Positions 1-12,739 of a DNA stretch of 64,000 nucleotides are shown piece by piece. Made by a program: the position numbers and the translations under genes. Position 1 is the stretch's first letter. Each line of letters starts with the position of its first letter. This DNA comes from Mytilus galloprovincialis (taxonomy: Eukaryota > Mollusca > Bivalvia > Mytilida > Mytilidae). The notes beneath the pieces are model-generated. The model did no database searches. It was not told the origin of the DNA and saw nothing but the letters and a program-made list of their open reading frames with translations. The stretch lies in the NCBI RefSeq assembly GCF_965363235.1, contig NC_134846.1, positions 7,011,001 to 7,075,000 of the forward strand, read 5' to 3'.

Positions 1-755
1 ATGAGTCATCATTCAAAGGCAATTTCTTTTATTACTGTAATTCAGAAATTATCGAAACTTTTTAGTAATGCGAATAATGTGACTGGGTGAGTATCGCAAA
101 AACAGAAACATATATATATATATATATATATATCATGTAACTATATAGATCTTTATGCAGATTTTTTTTGTAATCACAATAAGTTGTCCATTCCCTGAAA
201 AATCTGAATTTACAGTATATAGAAGTGGTCTTACCATTTAGGCCTTGTTGTATTCTATTAATCTTGTTTTGCGCTCATTTCTATTGTAACTGTTTATATT
301 TTTCATTATTTTTCTATATTTCTTGTCCTATAAAACATAAAAGGCGTAAAAACTATTATAAAACATCAGTTTGTGTTTTTCTTTATATTCAGTTATATTT
401 AAAAAGAATGGAATATTTGTGCTATTTCATTTCACAAACTTTTTGCCAGTCATGACTTTCAAAGACTTTCACCCTGGTCAATAGTTTAAAAAACAAACAT
501 TCCCATACTTTTTCTTTGTGTTCGTACTAATTTTTCATTTGACAACAAAGACATGATTCAACTATTCTTCTAAAATTTGTTTCGCTTGACTACGTTAAAC
601 TCTGAAATATTGTTAACAGTATAATCTGTATGTGTCTCACTTGTCAAAATTTCAAATTAATATATAAATAACCAATAAAAATGCTATGCATGGCTCAGCT
701 TGATACAAACGTACAGGTTGAACCCAGAACAGTTTGGGCAAGTATGGACACAACA
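1..755. other. AT-rich sequence without a recognisable gene
   Basis: No coding pattern, family motif or inverted repeat was recognised. The only structure is a short (TA)n microsatellite at about 109..133. Confidence 0.6.
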
Positions 756-769
756 TTCAAGCTCGATAA

Positions 770-1420
770 ACTCTGAATTTTAAATTTGGATTGTGATTCA
801 ATAGTTGATGCAGCATAGGTTTCTGACACAGAATGAATGCGGTCCAAGTACTTAAAAATTTCAAATTGACAATTAACCTCTAAAATGGTCCAATATTCAA
901 AATCTCAATACATGGTTACAGTAGATGCAGCATATCAACATGATCAAAGAACCCCAATAATTCATTTTTTGGTGAAATCAAACTTAAAGTTAAATTTTGG
1001 ACCTTTTAGAACTCAATGTGGACCAATTTGATAACGGGCCAAAATATCAAAAATCTAAATGAATGGTTAGATTCAGCATATCAAAGAGCCTCATATAATC
1101 AATTTTTGTTGAAATCAAACAAAGTAAAATTTTGGACCCCGATTTGGACCAACTTGAAATTTGGGCCCATAATAAAAAAATCTAAGTAAATATTCAGATT
1201 CAGCATATTAATCTGAACACCAAGAATTTAAATATTGTTAAAATCAAAATAAGTTTAATTTTGGACCCTTTGGACCTTAAGGTAGACCAATTTAAACAGG
1301 ACCAAAAAACTAGGAATCTAAATACACAGTTAGATTTGGCATATCAAAGAACTCCAATAATTCAATTTTCTATAAAATCAAACAAAGTTTACTATTGGCC
1401 CCTATTGGCCCCTAATTCAT
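770..1420. repeat. Degenerate tandem repeat, about 5 units of 117-146 bp
   Basis: The marker ATTCAGCATA or close variants (ATGCAGCATA, ATTTGGCATA) recurs near 808, 925, 1071, 1198 and 1334. Each unit also carries 'AAATCAAA..AAGTT' and 'TTTTGGACC' blocks in the same order. Units are strongly diverged, so the array is old. It is a bivalve-type interspersed repeat and does not look coding. Confidence 0.75.
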
Positions 1421-1555
1421 GTAATTCCTAAACTCTGAACAAAAACTCTGGTCACAAACCTTGTGTTTGAATTTCATAGATTTCTATTACTTGTACTAAA
1501 GTAATTAAGCGAAAACTAAATGTCCTGGGACAACGACGACTACATGATAAAATTG

Positions 1556-1727
1556 AGAATGGAAAAAGGGAATGTGTCAAAGAGACAACAACCTGACCAT
1601 AGATTCGAGGGTTGGAATCCTTTTCTTTTACCGAGCAATGCATTTGAATGGGAGATATAGTTGGAACGGGAACCCCTCTTTGCTCTTGGTTGGGACCCCC
1701 CTTTTAAAATGGCTGGATCCGCCCCTG
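1556..1727. repeat. Mussel repeat fragment plus GGATCCGCCCCTG-ended element remnant
   Basis: The segment 1556..1600 (AATGTGTCAAAGAGACAACA) matches the repeat fragment at 9965..10035 in this window. It runs into a remnant ending CTGGATCCGCCCCTG at 1727, the right end typical of the small elements at 1792 and 5931. Its left end is not clear. Confidence 0.5.
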
Positions 1728-1791
1728 AGAAGCATTATAGAAAAATGTATAAGCTTTAACTCAAAATAAGGATAATTTTATTTTTAAAGGG

Positions 1792-1957
1792 CAGGCACAG
1801 ATCCAGAGAGGGGTTCAAGGGATTGGAACCCCCCTTTTTTCGGATTATCAATGCATTTGAATAGGGACATGTAATTGGACCCCCCCCCCCTTTCACCTTT
1901 TGTCCTGGGTTAGAATCCCACCCCCACCCCTTTTTAAAATGACTGGATCCGCCCCTT
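1792..1957. mobile_element. Short non-autonomous TIR element, CAG..GATCC family
   Basis: This 166-bp element begins CAGGCACAGATCCAGAG and ends CTGGATCCGCCCCTT, imperfect inverted ends with a GATCC core. It is flanked on both sides by AAGGG (1787..1791 and 1958..1962), a 5-bp target duplication. The inside is C-rich and non-coding. Same family as 5931..7178 and 7616..7768. Confidence 0.65.
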
Positions 1958-2940
1958 AAGGGTCTATAATTAAGTTTGACAACATCAGACATACTACTTT
2001 ATCCAAAAAAAATGCCACATCTCATCCAATTTAATTTCATCCCTTACTTGCTACATGTATTTCATCCATAATATTTAAAGAAATAAATTTGTGAGGAGTA
2101 TGATTTTAATTTGCAAGTTATTAACTATCTAAACTAGAGACCTAATAGAGTAGATATATACTTGACTAATTTAAATCAAACTTGGGGTGACTGGGAACAA
2201 AGATTTAAGGGAATAGATGACAGTTTACCTACAATGACCTAGTTTCATAGCAATAGCATACATTAATAAAGTCAGTAAGGAGGCAACCATTTGATGTGTA
2301 GGCCGGGTGAAAAATGTGATTAATCTAATTCTTGCTTTGTAAACTTGTGCTTTAAATAAAATTACCAATCCATTAAAAAATCTGTGATCCCAATCTCATC
2401 CAGTGAAATAGATTATAGTCTGTTTTCGAAGTTATATGGAAGTAAGTTAGTAGTCCAGATAATTATGCCGCATTGCAAGGCATTTTTTCTAAGGAGAAGT
2501 GTAGAATGGGGGAATGGAACCAATAAATTGATCGGATCCGAAATGTTCTTCCCAGTAAAGGAGCACCTATTATTTTGTAGGTAATTATTATTAGTGTCGG
2601 TGGTCTCACAAGTAAATCAGAGTGAATATTGCATGCACATTAAAATTAGCAGAGAAGAGACAATTATCAACTTGTGTATTATTCATTTTCTCGCAGTTAT
2701 TTACGGTAAATCAGCTATATAGACATAGGAAGATGTGGTGTATGTATATATATCCCAAAACAGGTGTTCGGTTCTAGTACTATATAGTGGCTATAGTATA
2801 TGACTTTTAAATAACAATTATCAATTATATCTGTATTCTGTGGCGGGTCGAAGGGGATGGAATCCGGGGTTGGCCTCCCCTAGCATTTTGTGAGCAAGCA
2901 TTGCATAAATGATCATAAATGATAATCTCGGGAATCCTCT
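1958..2940. other. No gene seen
   Basis: AT-rich sequence. A degenerate remnant of the GGATCC element family lies near 2838..2900. Nothing else recognisable. Confidence 0.5.
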
Positions 2941-2941
2941 C

Positions 2942-3076
2942 AAGTTCCTATATACAAGGTGATAGGACGTTCCGTTGGAATAGGTTACCTGTGCAGGAAA
3001 AGTTTTAAGGCATAGCGTGAAAAGGTAACCTATTCCAACGGAACCGAACGTCCTATCACCTTGTATATAGGAACCT
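2942..3076. repeat. Long hairpin: inverted repeat with about 50-bp arms
   Basis: The left arm 2942..2990 and right arm 3023..3076 are almost perfect reverse complements (AGGTTCCTATATACAAGG at the outside, AATAGGTTACCT at the inside). The right arm has about 6 extra bases. The loop is about 32 bp. High arm identity points to a recent foldback-type or MITE-like element. Confidence 0.85.
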
Positions 3077-4290
3077 TAAAAATATGTGAATAGGTCGGGA
3101 AAAACTCTCTTTTGACACTTAGGTATGCTTAGACACCCCTTATTTAATGGAGACATGTAGTTGGAACCCCCTTTATTATGGCTGGATCCGCCCATGATTT
3201 TACATGTAAATCAAGTCCCGGGTATTTATTGGCATAACGGTAACCACGAAAAAGGGGGGGGGGCTAATTAAAAGCACGAGGAATTATAAATATACAATTA
3301 ATTCATCAGGGGTAGAGTGCATCGAGGAATGGGAATTAAAATTGTCTCTTCACGATGATCGAAAAAAGTATCTTGCACGTTATTTTCATCATCTTGTCTG
3401 AAACACTCTGAATAATGAGCTTCAAGGCGAAAACAAGGCATGTGAAATACTAATAACATACACTTCTTTTTTTATACGTTGTATGGACAAACCCATAAAT
3501 CCCTCAACAAAAATTGCTTGATTCATGTCATATCAAATAAATTACAGCGCGGAAAGGTAACTTTAATTTAATATCAAAACTAAATTTTTGTTATATTTTT
3601 CAATAAATTTATAAATCTTAATTAGGCATGCGTTGCGTGAGTTCCATTTCATGAGACCTACACAGATTTCTATAAAACAAATCAAAAATTATAAATACAG
3701 TTTTTCAATTCTTTCCGGCATAGATAAAAAAAAAATATGTATATAATCAAGGATTTGTATAGTAAGAAAATCCTTGATATAATCTATGTACGATTTGGTT
3801 GAATTATTTCACTTCATTATAATGATAAATCCTTTAGTTCTTAAATTTTTAATTAAAATGAATTTATCATTTTGATATCTAACGATAAACTTTTTAAATT
3901 GAAGTGACATGGTCAGTAACCTAATTAGTTGCATGGCTGATTACCATCTTACAGGTGACCCAGTAATTTTCCATATGACAGTAGCGTGTACCCTCGGGGT
4001 TATATCAAGGTGTGTATAACTTATTTTCTGGGGAACATCCTGTCCACGTGTAGTACTTAGCATATATTGCAACAGATGACATTAAACAAATTTTCTTTGT
4101 AGCATCGGAGGCAATTTCATGTTCGACCACACAAAATATTTCACAAAAAAGATATGATAAAATCAAAAGAAAAAGATAAAGAAATATTAACAAATAAAGG
4201 TGGAATTGAGTAAACGGGGATTCGTGTTTTTATGAGCTTATTTTCAGTGGACAACAACAAATGGAAGTTTTTAACGACCTTGTGTGACCT
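3077..4290. other. No gene; one short repeat remnant
   Basis: The segment 3120..3195 ends GGCTGGATCCGCCCATG, a right-end remnant of the GGATCC family. The rest is AT-rich with no recognisable structure apart from short low-complexity runs. Confidence 0.5.
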
Positions 4291-4295
4291 ATAGT

Positions 4296-4375
4296 TGTTA
4301 ATGTTTGTGTCATTTTGGTCTTTTGTGGATAGTTGTCTCATGCATTGGCAATCATACCACATCTTTTTGACTGGC
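4296..4375 (-). repeat. End of the common mussel repeat (ATGTGGTATGATTGCCAA), antisense
   Basis: Read on the minus strand this is AGATGTGGTATGATTGCCAA followed by AGACAACTATCCACAAAAGA, the start of the family seen at length at 59395..59797. Confidence 0.7.
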
Positions 4376-4544
4376 TATATACATGATATAATATATATAG
4401 CACTTGCACGGTCGGTCCAGTGGACATATTTCATACTAGATAACTTATACAGTAATTCTTTTTATATATATGAAAATTATTGTCCGATCTGATACACGTA
4501 CCTATAATGTACAGAATTTTGAACAGCTTCAAATATATGGGGTC

Positions 4545-4615
4545 CGTAGAAACACCGCAAAGGACCTCCTTAGTGCACTAAGAACAAAAATGTGCACTAA
4601 GGACCTGATGGAATG
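4545..4615. repeat. CTTAGTGCACTAAG palindrome element
   Basis: The palindrome CTTAGTGCACTAAG is followed by a second TGCACTAAGGAC. The block GTAGAAACACCGCAAAGGAC precedes it. A related copy lies in the opposite orientation at about 8768..8832 (GACTTCTTAGTGCACTAAGA read on the minus strand). Confidence 0.6.
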
Positions 4616-4660
4616 ATACAACTGTCACAAAGGATATGGCATATAGAAATAGACTTTGTA

Positions 4661-5058
4661 AAAGGAGAAGGTCCGGTAAGACACCTTTTTGGCCCCAAAA
4701 TATAGCAGTTTTACAAAATTGTTAAAAGTAAACTTTTAGTTATTTTTTGGACAGTAGAATGCTTCTGCTACATAAATATGGGCTGTTTTTGACAATACAT
4801 GGCACATATATCGGGTACAAGCACCATAAAGTCATGCTAAATTGCAAAAACCATCTGAAAAGTGACATTTTCCGGCATATTTGGTGGATTTTTCATATTT
4901 AATTGAGCTTTTAATGACAAAATCAGTGAAAATCTTCCACATACACTAATAGAATCAAATAAAATAGACACTTAAGTGTTTCAAAAGTGGTCAAAATCTT
5001 TCGTCAGATGAACCTGAAATTTGAGGCCAAAATCGGTCCTTACCGGACCTACTCCTTT
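4661..5058. mobile_element. Non-autonomous TIR element (AAAGGAG..GGTCCGGTA ends), 398 bp
   Basis: The left end AAAGGAGAAGGTCCGGTA and right end TACCGGACCTACTCCTTT are 18-bp inverted repeats differing at one position. No ORF of note lies inside. No convincing target duplication could be read. Ends and size fit a MITE; the superfamily is not assigned. Confidence 0.75.
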
Positions 5059-5473
5059 CATAATTTTAACTTATATGTTTTCTAATGTTTTCTCGACACG
5101 TGCCTCAAAAAGTTGATTGTCACCTTTAGTATAATCGATAGCAATTCATGTTCGCTCAACCTTGGCCCGTGATCTACTAGTATACTGATTAAACATGTAT
5201 ATGGTATTTCAAATTGTTCTCTATTTTTTTTTCATTTGTTTGTTTTTGCCGTCTGTATTCTGTCTGCTATCTTTTTTACTTCTAAATTAATAGCGTATTT
5301 TCAACTCTTTTCAGTTTGGGAATTTTTCATCCTTTTAATTTTAAAAAGACAAATAATTGTGAACACTTCACGGAAAAGTGAGGATTGATATTTGGTTGCT
5401 TAACGTCCAGTTGCCAATACTTCATTCATTTTTCTAATGTTAAGAACTATGCCATTTATCAATATTTCGATTT
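5059..5473. other. No gene seen
   Basis: AT-rich spacer between the TIR element and the ribozyme-bearing repeat. Nothing recognisable. Confidence 0.5.
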
Positions 5474-5520
5474 GAGCGTTACTGATGAGTCTTGTGTAGA
5501 CGAAACGCGCGTCTGGCGTA
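5474..5520 (+). ncRNA. Hammerhead ribozyme-like motif, core intact
   Basis: The conserved core is present in order: CTGATGA (5482..5488), a 3-bp stem II GTC/GAC with a 7-nt loop, GAAA (5502..5505), a very short stem III CGCGCG, then TC at the predicted cleavage site (after 5513). Stem I would form between GAGCGTTA upstream and TGGCGTA downstream, about six pairs with wobbles. This is the type I layout with a tiny stem III known from newt satellite 2 and animal retrozymes. The flanking ACTAAATTATAATCCTGGTA is shared with 17783..17865, so the motif belongs to a repeat family. Self-cleavage is inferred. Confidence 0.65.
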
Positions 5521-5689
5521 CTAAATTATAATCCTGGTACTTTTGATAACTATCACGGCAATGTTTTTAAACATGTTTAGGAAAGGAACATATTTCTGAT
5601 TCGATGTTTATATACAAATGCATTACAAGTATAAATATGTATAGGTTGATGTTTAGTCCCTTCGATGTTTTAGACTGTGAATAAATTAT

Positions 5690-5765
5690 GACCAATTCAT
5701 TTCTGACATCTTCTTCATTTTTAACTTTTGTGGATAGGTGTTTCATTGACAGCCGTACCACATCT
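5690..5765 (-). repeat. Diverged copy of the common mussel repeat end
   Basis: The minus strand reads GGAGATGTGGTACGGCTGTC then TGAAACACCTATCCACAAAA, a diverged copy of the family start seen at 59395. Confidence 0.5.
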
Positions 5766-5930
5766 CCATTCGCTTATTTTTGTTGTATATATTTTTTAAT
5801 TCACTTTCCTTGTCTTTTAAAATTTATTTATTCCATTATTTTTATTTGATGCCGAAAATAAGAATACGAAGTTATTTGTTAAATGCTATAAATAAGCGAA
5901 GTTAAACAACCGTTAATTATATGAGCATTA

Positions 5931-7178
5931 CAGGGGCGGATTTAGGCGGGGGCGTGGCGGGCGGGCGCCCCTCCCCCCAACCCCTAAAATTTGCAAAGCA
6001 TGGGGTTGTCCGGACGTAATAAAGTATCCGACGAAAGCTAATGTCGTCGCATTCAATCTGTCGTAACATTCAAACAAGTATTACTATATAAAACAGTAAT
6101 TTAACAGAATCATTTAACGTGATTACTAATCAACTGACCTTTTGTTTATTTAAGTTCTATAAACATGTTACACTTCAAAGGAAGGTGTCAAAAGCGGTAC
6201 TGCGTTTGATGACAAATATCATAGGCTTTTAGCAGTTAGAATAAAAAAATTGTGACATTCTAGTTGCAGTTTTAATAAACAATTTCTTTGATAGTCGAAG
6301 TTCAAAAACATCCCTACATCACTTTACCACGAAGAAGGTGGGAGCCCTACCCGCTATTTGGGTAACCGGTTGGTTATTTCATCATACCAAGAAAGCAGTG
6401 TAAGTTAGATTCTTTCTTAAGGAAAGATAAAGATTATGGTTCAAGCGAGAGGTTAGTTTGTTAATTTGACTCATTATTTAATATCTCTGTGACAATACAT
6501 GATTTCTCACTTGCAAACATGTAAATTTTGCCGAAGCATGCATAAACGGTCAAGGCCCAAACCCGTAGGTACTACCGTATTACATGGGATCCCAAGAAAA
6601 TAAGCACAATGAATTGTTTAAGGATCTCATTTTGATTTTAGTGGTTAGCGGCCATTTTTGTTTGTTTTACAGTATGTAAAAAGTCTAGCACGACCTCCGA
6701 AAATAGAACAAAAATAAAAACACATATCATGAATTGACAAATAAATTGTACCAGTAATCATTTTCGTTTTCAATACCTTATATTGGTCAGATGAGCTATC
6801 GTCATTTGCTTCGTCTCACTTTTTTTATATGGAGAATCAGTTTGTGTACTCAGAATTGTTTCTATTCTACTTTTGTTCAGTCCCGTTTTCTGGTAAATAT
6901 ATAGAGGTTACCGTAGTCAATGAACAGAAACTAATAGATTTTTTGTTAATTATGGTTAATTTAGATTGTCATTTAAATTATGCGGTTTTAGATTGAAACT
7001 TTAATTTCTCGCTCATTTTACCACAAATGTTTCTCGCCACACTTCGCTTGGCAAGATATCTATCTACATTGCACCTACTCTAGAAGAATATTTCATTAAC
7101 TTTGATAATTTTAACCTCAAAAAATTTTCGAAATTTTATTCTGCGCCCCCCTAACGTCAAATCCTGTATCCGCCCCTG
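5931..7178. mobile_element. Non-autonomous CAGGGGCGGAT element with 5-bp target duplication
   Basis: This 1248-bp element starts CAGGGGCGGATTTAGG and ends GTATCCGCCCCTG. CATTA lies immediately outside both ends (5926..5930 and 7179..7183). Near each end it carries G/C-rich 'GCGCCCC' blocks. No coding exon was recognised inside, so it would depend on a transposase elsewhere. The CAG ends recall hAT elements, but a 5-bp duplication is not the hAT norm of 8 bp, so I leave the superfamily open. Confidence 0.75.
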
Positions 7179-7615
7179 CATTATATCTATTTATAAAATA
7201 TTTTAAATACAAGCAGACATACCATTTGTGACACCAATTTCATTTATTTCCAAATCTTAAAATCATACATTTCCGTTCTTTAGCGTTTCTTAATAATGGC
7301 AGAACGGGCTTAAGAGTCATATGATTAAGTTAACTAAATAATTTAGTTCTCCCACATCATTAGCGGATTTAGGGGGTTAAAACGAGCCCACCCCCGGTTG
7401 AAAATCTTAAAATATTTTTTGTATTAACCATTTCTTGTTTTAATGTTATCTTTACTATAATTTGAATATCTAGCACTGAATAGAGTGACACGTTGTCGCT
7501 ACACTTCTTTAAATATACACAAGTCATAATATTAACATTGGCCAGAGGGTAACTTGATAATTAGAGGACCAAAGGATTTAATTAAGACAATCCAAGGCTG
7601 CTATCTCTATATTTT

Positions 7616-7768
7616 CAGTGGCGGATCCAGAAATTTTCATAAGTGGGGGCCCACTGACTGACCTAAGAGGGGGCCCGCTCCAGTCACGCTTCAGTGATTC
7701 CCTATATAAGCAACTAATTTTTTTCCCAAAAAAGGGGGGCCCGGGCCCCCCCTCTAAATCCGCCTCTG
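7616..7768. mobile_element. Short CAGTGGCGGATCC element with 5-bp target duplication
   Basis: This 153-bp element starts CAGTGGCGGATCCAG and ends AATCCGCCTCTG, flanked by ATTTT on both sides (7611..7615 and 7769..7773). The inside has GGGGGCCC blocks and no gene. Same family as 1792..1957 and 5931..7178. Confidence 0.75.
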
Positions 7769-7773
7769 ATTTT

Positions 7774-9285
7774 ATTATATATATCTTTATTAGCCTCCCT
7801 TAGAGTGATACAACAATTGCAAAACGGGTAGATACGATCTGTAATCAAATAATTAAACTTATAAAATTAATACTTAAAATTTTATTTAGAGTAACCATAT
7901 GCCGGATGAACAAAAAGTGTGCCATTTCTTGAAAAACATATGGTTTGGTATAACATGAAAACTTCTCTAGTGTTTTAAACATTTCTCACATAACCCCTCC
8001 CCCAAACCCACACTTCAAGCTCTGGATCCGCGCCTGCCCATAGTGCTTATTACATTATAAAATAAAATGGTATTCATCTTCAATTGTTGAAATAAAGATG
8101 AATTGTTAAAAAAAAAGCATTGACACCAGTTTAAAGTTATCGTTCATAGAAGACAGTTATTATTTATTCTATAATTCTCTTTTTAAAACGTAAAATAATT
8201 TTACCTCTTGGAGTTTTTCTATATATTACTTCTGTAATATGATTTTGAAGAACCCCATGGACACCACATACTCTCAAATGTCTTTCAAGGAATAATGATA
8301 GTATGTAAACTCTTGTGTTGTTAGTAAGGAAATGAAATATCAAAAGCATTTGTTTCTCAATTTTAATCTCAAAATAGGGTTCTTTAAATAAAATAAAAAG
8401 CTTGCATAGCAATTTCCTTAAAAACTAAATATATATAACAAAGGCAAAGTTTTAAAACACAAAATTTATTTTTTATTTTTCTTTCATAAACTTGAATTTA
8501 TACCACGCTAAACCGTTAGGTTAACAACCATTGATTAATCAATAAGTAACGATCAAAAGACAATTGTTTATTGGATTAGGTTGATTGAACATGATGATTC
8601 GGGAATCTGCAATAAACCGTTGGTCACGTGGCGAGTGGCAGGCGTTGATTAAAAAGTCATTTAACTTCAAAATTACAAAATCTATTGATACCTTACTTTA
8701 TAGATTTGAGGTATTTAATCATATCCTCTTATATGCATGTTCGCTGTGATCTTAAAACATCGTTTTAGTGTCCTTAATGCAAAAACTTTCTTCTTAGTGC
8801 ACTAAGAAGTCTTTTGCGGTATTTCTACACACCGAAATATATGGCCTTATTATTGGTAATATACCATATTAGTGTCACCAAATTAAAAAGAAGAAATAGA
8901 CTCAAAACCGCATTTTTAACTTTAGATTTTTTTTCAATCCCAAAATAGAGAAGAGGTCCGGTATACAGACTTATTAAAAAGTCCAGATGAAAAGTTTAAC
9001 TTGCTTTTCTATTCCCGGCACTTTTAACTGTTTCTTGACGCATGCAAAAAAAAAAATGCAGTACCTGGTTACAGTTGCGCATTGACAAATTATAATCTTT
9101 CGATTAAATGATCTTAAATCTATATGGTCTTAATTTTAAAAGTTATAAAATCTAAATGTGAAGTGATCTAAAATGTTCAATATTAATGAGTATTTTCGCT
9201 GTGAAATGAATCTAAGGTCGTCTAAAAGTATATACATGTGTATTTGACCCGACTACTGACTACATAGTAAACTATTCATTATGTA
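7774..9285. other. No gene; scattered repeat remnants
   Basis: Contains a right-end remnant of the GGATCC family near 7985..8036 and the inverted CTTAGTGCACTAAG copy at 8768..8832. Otherwise AT-rich with nothing recognisable. Confidence 0.5.
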
Positions 9286-9289
9286 CCTA

Positions 9290-9720
9290 TAAGGGGGTCT
9301 GAGCGGGACTCGGGATTGTCGAGGCGTATTTTTTGTAAACGTGACACATGAAAGTCAAATTATGAGGGAGGGTAGGAGGGGTACTGATACCGAAATCCCG
9401 AAATCCCGGGCTTAAAAACACGAAATCCAGAGGTCCCGAAATTCGAAAAAAGAATTATCGTATCCCGAAAGGGTCAATCCCGAAATTCAGAGCTTAAAAA
9501 CACCCGATCCCGCAGTCCCGATAAAGGTCCTATCCTCCCGGCCTCAAATTATTGTGCCGTGAAAACGCGAAATGAAGTTTAGCGGGACATGGGAAATTAC
9601 AAAAATAGCAGAATTGTTCACTTACATAGTGTAAGCGGGATGGCATCATGCGAGAATCTAAAAAAATAAATAGTAACTAAGCGGGATCCATGAACAAAAC
9701 CCCCAATGAGACCCCCATTA
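9290..9720. mobile_element. Candidate TIR element with internal CCCGAAAT repeats
   Basis: The left end TAAGGGGGTCTGAGCGGGA and right end ATGAGACCCCCATTA are imperfect inverted repeats. Inside, 9385..9535 is a degenerate array of CCCGAAATCCCG-like units. No ORF. Boundaries are approximate. Confidence 0.5.
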
Positions 9721-9964
9721 GTTGTGGCTTATTTTGGTCTTTTTAGTTAGTTTCTTTCCCCTACATTACTTGACCGTTTTTGTAAAACAACAGCACTCGA
9801 GGTCTGACAGTATTTTACCAAGAAATGCACAAAATATCCAAAAAGAAGGCCTAGAAAATTTAAATATTGGTATGCACACATACTCCCCTATCAGCACAGA
9901 CAATTATATTTTTGTAAAGGCGCCAAACTCGTTTCTAATATTTATAATAGAACCGAAAAGAAAA

Positions 9965-10250
9965 TAAAAATGGAAATGGGGAATGTATCAAAGAGATAAC
10001 AACATGACCAAAGAGCAGATAACAGCCATAGGTCACCAATGGGTCTTCATTGCAACGAGAAAATCCCGGAACCTGAGACGGGGGTGGATCTAGTCATATA
10101 AAGGAGGGGTTCCTCACCCAGGACAATTTTTTGGGGGGGGGGGGTGTCCAACTACATGTCCCCATTCAAATGCATTGATCGTCCAATAAAGAAAGGGGGT
10201 TCCAACATGACCAACCCTCAGCCCCCACCCCCCTGGATCCGTGCCTGTGA
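9965..10250. repeat. Mussel repeat fragment followed by a GGATCC-family element
   Basis: The segment 9970..10035 (AATGTATCAAAGAGATAACA, then CATAGGTCACCAATGGGTCT) is a second copy of the repeat at 1556. From about 10080 a G-rich element begins GGGGGTGGATCTAG and ends CTGGATCCGTGCCTG at 10247, the same class as 1792..1957. Its target duplication is imperfect (TGAGA/TGAGG). Confidence 0.5.
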
Positions 10251-11510
10251 GGCATGCTTTAGCTTGCCATTAAACAAAAATATATACTAGTTGAGTGATA
10301 ATGGACGTCATACTAAACTCTTCAATATAAAAAAAAGAAACTAAAATAAAAATCATACAAAGGTCTCAAAGGCCATAACTTCTGGCTCCTGGATTAGGAA
10401 AAGTGCAAAATGCAGTGAGGATAAAAGCCTTTACTGTAAATTCCTGAAATTACAATTATATAAATCATCTCACATCTTTGTGCATTTCTTGAAATTGGTC
10501 ATATTAATAAATGCATGCAATATTTTCAGAAAATTTCAATATATAGGCTTTTAAAAGTCAATCTTGTGCATGATTATCAATGATTATACTCGCACAATTA
10601 ACACATGTGGTTCTCAAAACTCAGAGGTGTCTATGCTATTTATGACAACATTTTAATCAAGTATAAATTTACAAAATTTGTTTAGAACTATATGATTTTT
10701 AGGTTTTTAAGCATAGATATAGTAGGTCAGGATCTGCGAACTCTCACTGACTGACTGAGCACATGAATTCAACACTAGTTTTTTGGTGATGTTGGTGTTG
10801 CTTAGTGTTTTGTTTTGTTTTTCTTTTCTGCATCTTATGTTTTGCCTTGGCATTGTCAGTTTCTCTTTCATTGCCTTTGTTTTTTTTTTGTTATGTTAAA
10901 TAACAAGTCACAAGAGAGAAAAAACAATAAAAATATGTGAAAAAATGGCTTAGTTCAGTATATATTAAGGAAAGAGATAACAAATAGCTAAATAAGAAAA
11001 AAGAAAATTCCTTTTCTACAGTCAATTGTCTGATAATCTAGAAGATAGCCTGATTTGGTCTAATTCTCCTGAATTCTAGCAGGTACTTTATTCCAGCTTT
11101 TTTAATTCAAACAAACAATGTCTTAGATAGTCTTGGAATTAGAATACATTAATCATAAAATTTTCATAATACTTTGGTGAATTATCTATTGATATAATCA
11201 TGATGATTAAGCTCCTTTTTAATTTTTAGGGATTTTAAATTTTTTGATTTAAAGTTAGGGATTTTATTCATAAAAGGGGGAATTTTTCCAGTACGTATAC
11301 TATTAATAATGCTTTGAGCAATTTTCATGAAACTTGGTGAATTATTTTTGTATAACATAAACATGATAATTTTCCTTTTAATTTAAAAAAAAATCTGATT
11401 TATGTCATTGTACTATCATGACTTGGGATTAGGATAGTCTCAAGAATGCTTTCACAAATTTTTATGAAACTTTGGTGAATTGTTTTTATATCTTGACAAA
11501 CTCCCTTTTT
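10251..11510. other. No gene seen
   Basis: AT-rich sequence. Around 11130..11500 the phrase 'ATGAAACTTGGTGAATTATTTTT' recurs in degenerate form, suggesting an old tandem repeat. No coding pattern. Confidence 0.45.
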
Positions 11511-12739
11511 AGCTCACCTGACCTGAAAGGTCAAGTGAGCTTTTCTCATCACTTTGCGTCCGTCGTCCGTCGTCCGTAAACTTTTACAAAAATTTTCTCC
11601 TCTGAAACTACTGGGCCAAATTCTACCAAACTTGGCCACAATCATCCTTGGGATATCTAGATTAAAAAATGTGTGGCGTGACCCGTCAAACCAACCAAAA
11701 TAGAAAATAGGGGTAAAATGCAGTTTTTGGCTTATAACTCAAAAACCAAAGCATTTAGAGCAAATCTGACATGGGGTAAAATTGTTTATCAGGTGAAGAT
11801 CTATCTGCCCCGAAATTTTCAGACGAATCGGACAACCTTTTATTGGGTTGCTGCCCCTGAAATGGTTATTTTAAGGAAATTTTGCAGTTTTTGGTTATTA
11901 TCTTGAATACTATTATAGATAGAGATAAACTGTAAACAGCAATAATGTTCAGCAGAGTAAGACCTACAAATAAGTCAACAAGACCAAAATTGCCAGTCGA
12001 CCCCTTAAGGAGTTATTGCCCTTTATAGTCAATTTTTAACAACTTTTCATCATTTTTTGTAACTTTTCTAAAAATCTTCTTCTCTAAAACTACTTTGCCA
12101 AATTTAATCAAACTTGGCGACAATTATCATTGTGGTTTATAGTTTAAAAAATGTGTCCGATGACCCAGCCTACCAAACAAAATGGCCGACATGGCTAAAA
12201 TTAGAACATAGTGGTAAAATGCAGTTTTTGCTTTATATCTTTGAAACCAAGACATTTAGGGCAAATCTTTCAAGATTTTAATGTCCATCAGAATAAGATA
12301 TATCCCCTCACAAATTTTCAGTTGAATCGGACAACCTGTTGTTGGGTTGCTGCCCTTAAATTGGTTATTTTAAGAAAATTTTGCAGTTTTTGGTTATTAT
12401 CTTGAATACTATTATAGATAGAGATAAACTGTAAACAGCAATAATGTTCAACAAAGTAAGATCTACAAATAAGTCAGCATGATCAAAATTGTTAGAGGAC
12501 CCCCTAAGGAGTTATTGCCCTTTAGAGTCAATATTAAACAACTTTTCCTCATTTTTGTAACTTGTATAAAAATCTTTTCTAAAACTACTTGGCCAAATTT
12601 AACCAAACTTGGCCACAATCATAATACTAGGGTATCTATTTTTAAAAAGAGTGTCTAATGACCCCGCCTACCAACAAAGATGGCCGACATCAGTAAACAC
12701 ATTAACAGGTGAGCGACACAGGCTCTTGAGAGCCTCTAG
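11511..12739. repeat. Bivalve interspersed repeat bounded by AGCTCACCTG / CAGGTGAGC
   Basis: It begins with a hairpin (AGCTCACCTGACCTGAAAGG, then TCAAGTGAGCTT) and a CGTCCGTCGTCC run. It ends CAGGTGAGCGACACAGGCTC followed by TTGAGAGCCTC. Inside, a unit of about 500 bp is repeated: GTAAAATGCAGTTTTT occurs at 11713 and 12214, and ACTTGGCCACAAT-like blocks occur near 11630, 12115 and 12610. The short open frames here come from the repeat unit and are not genes. Confidence 0.75.
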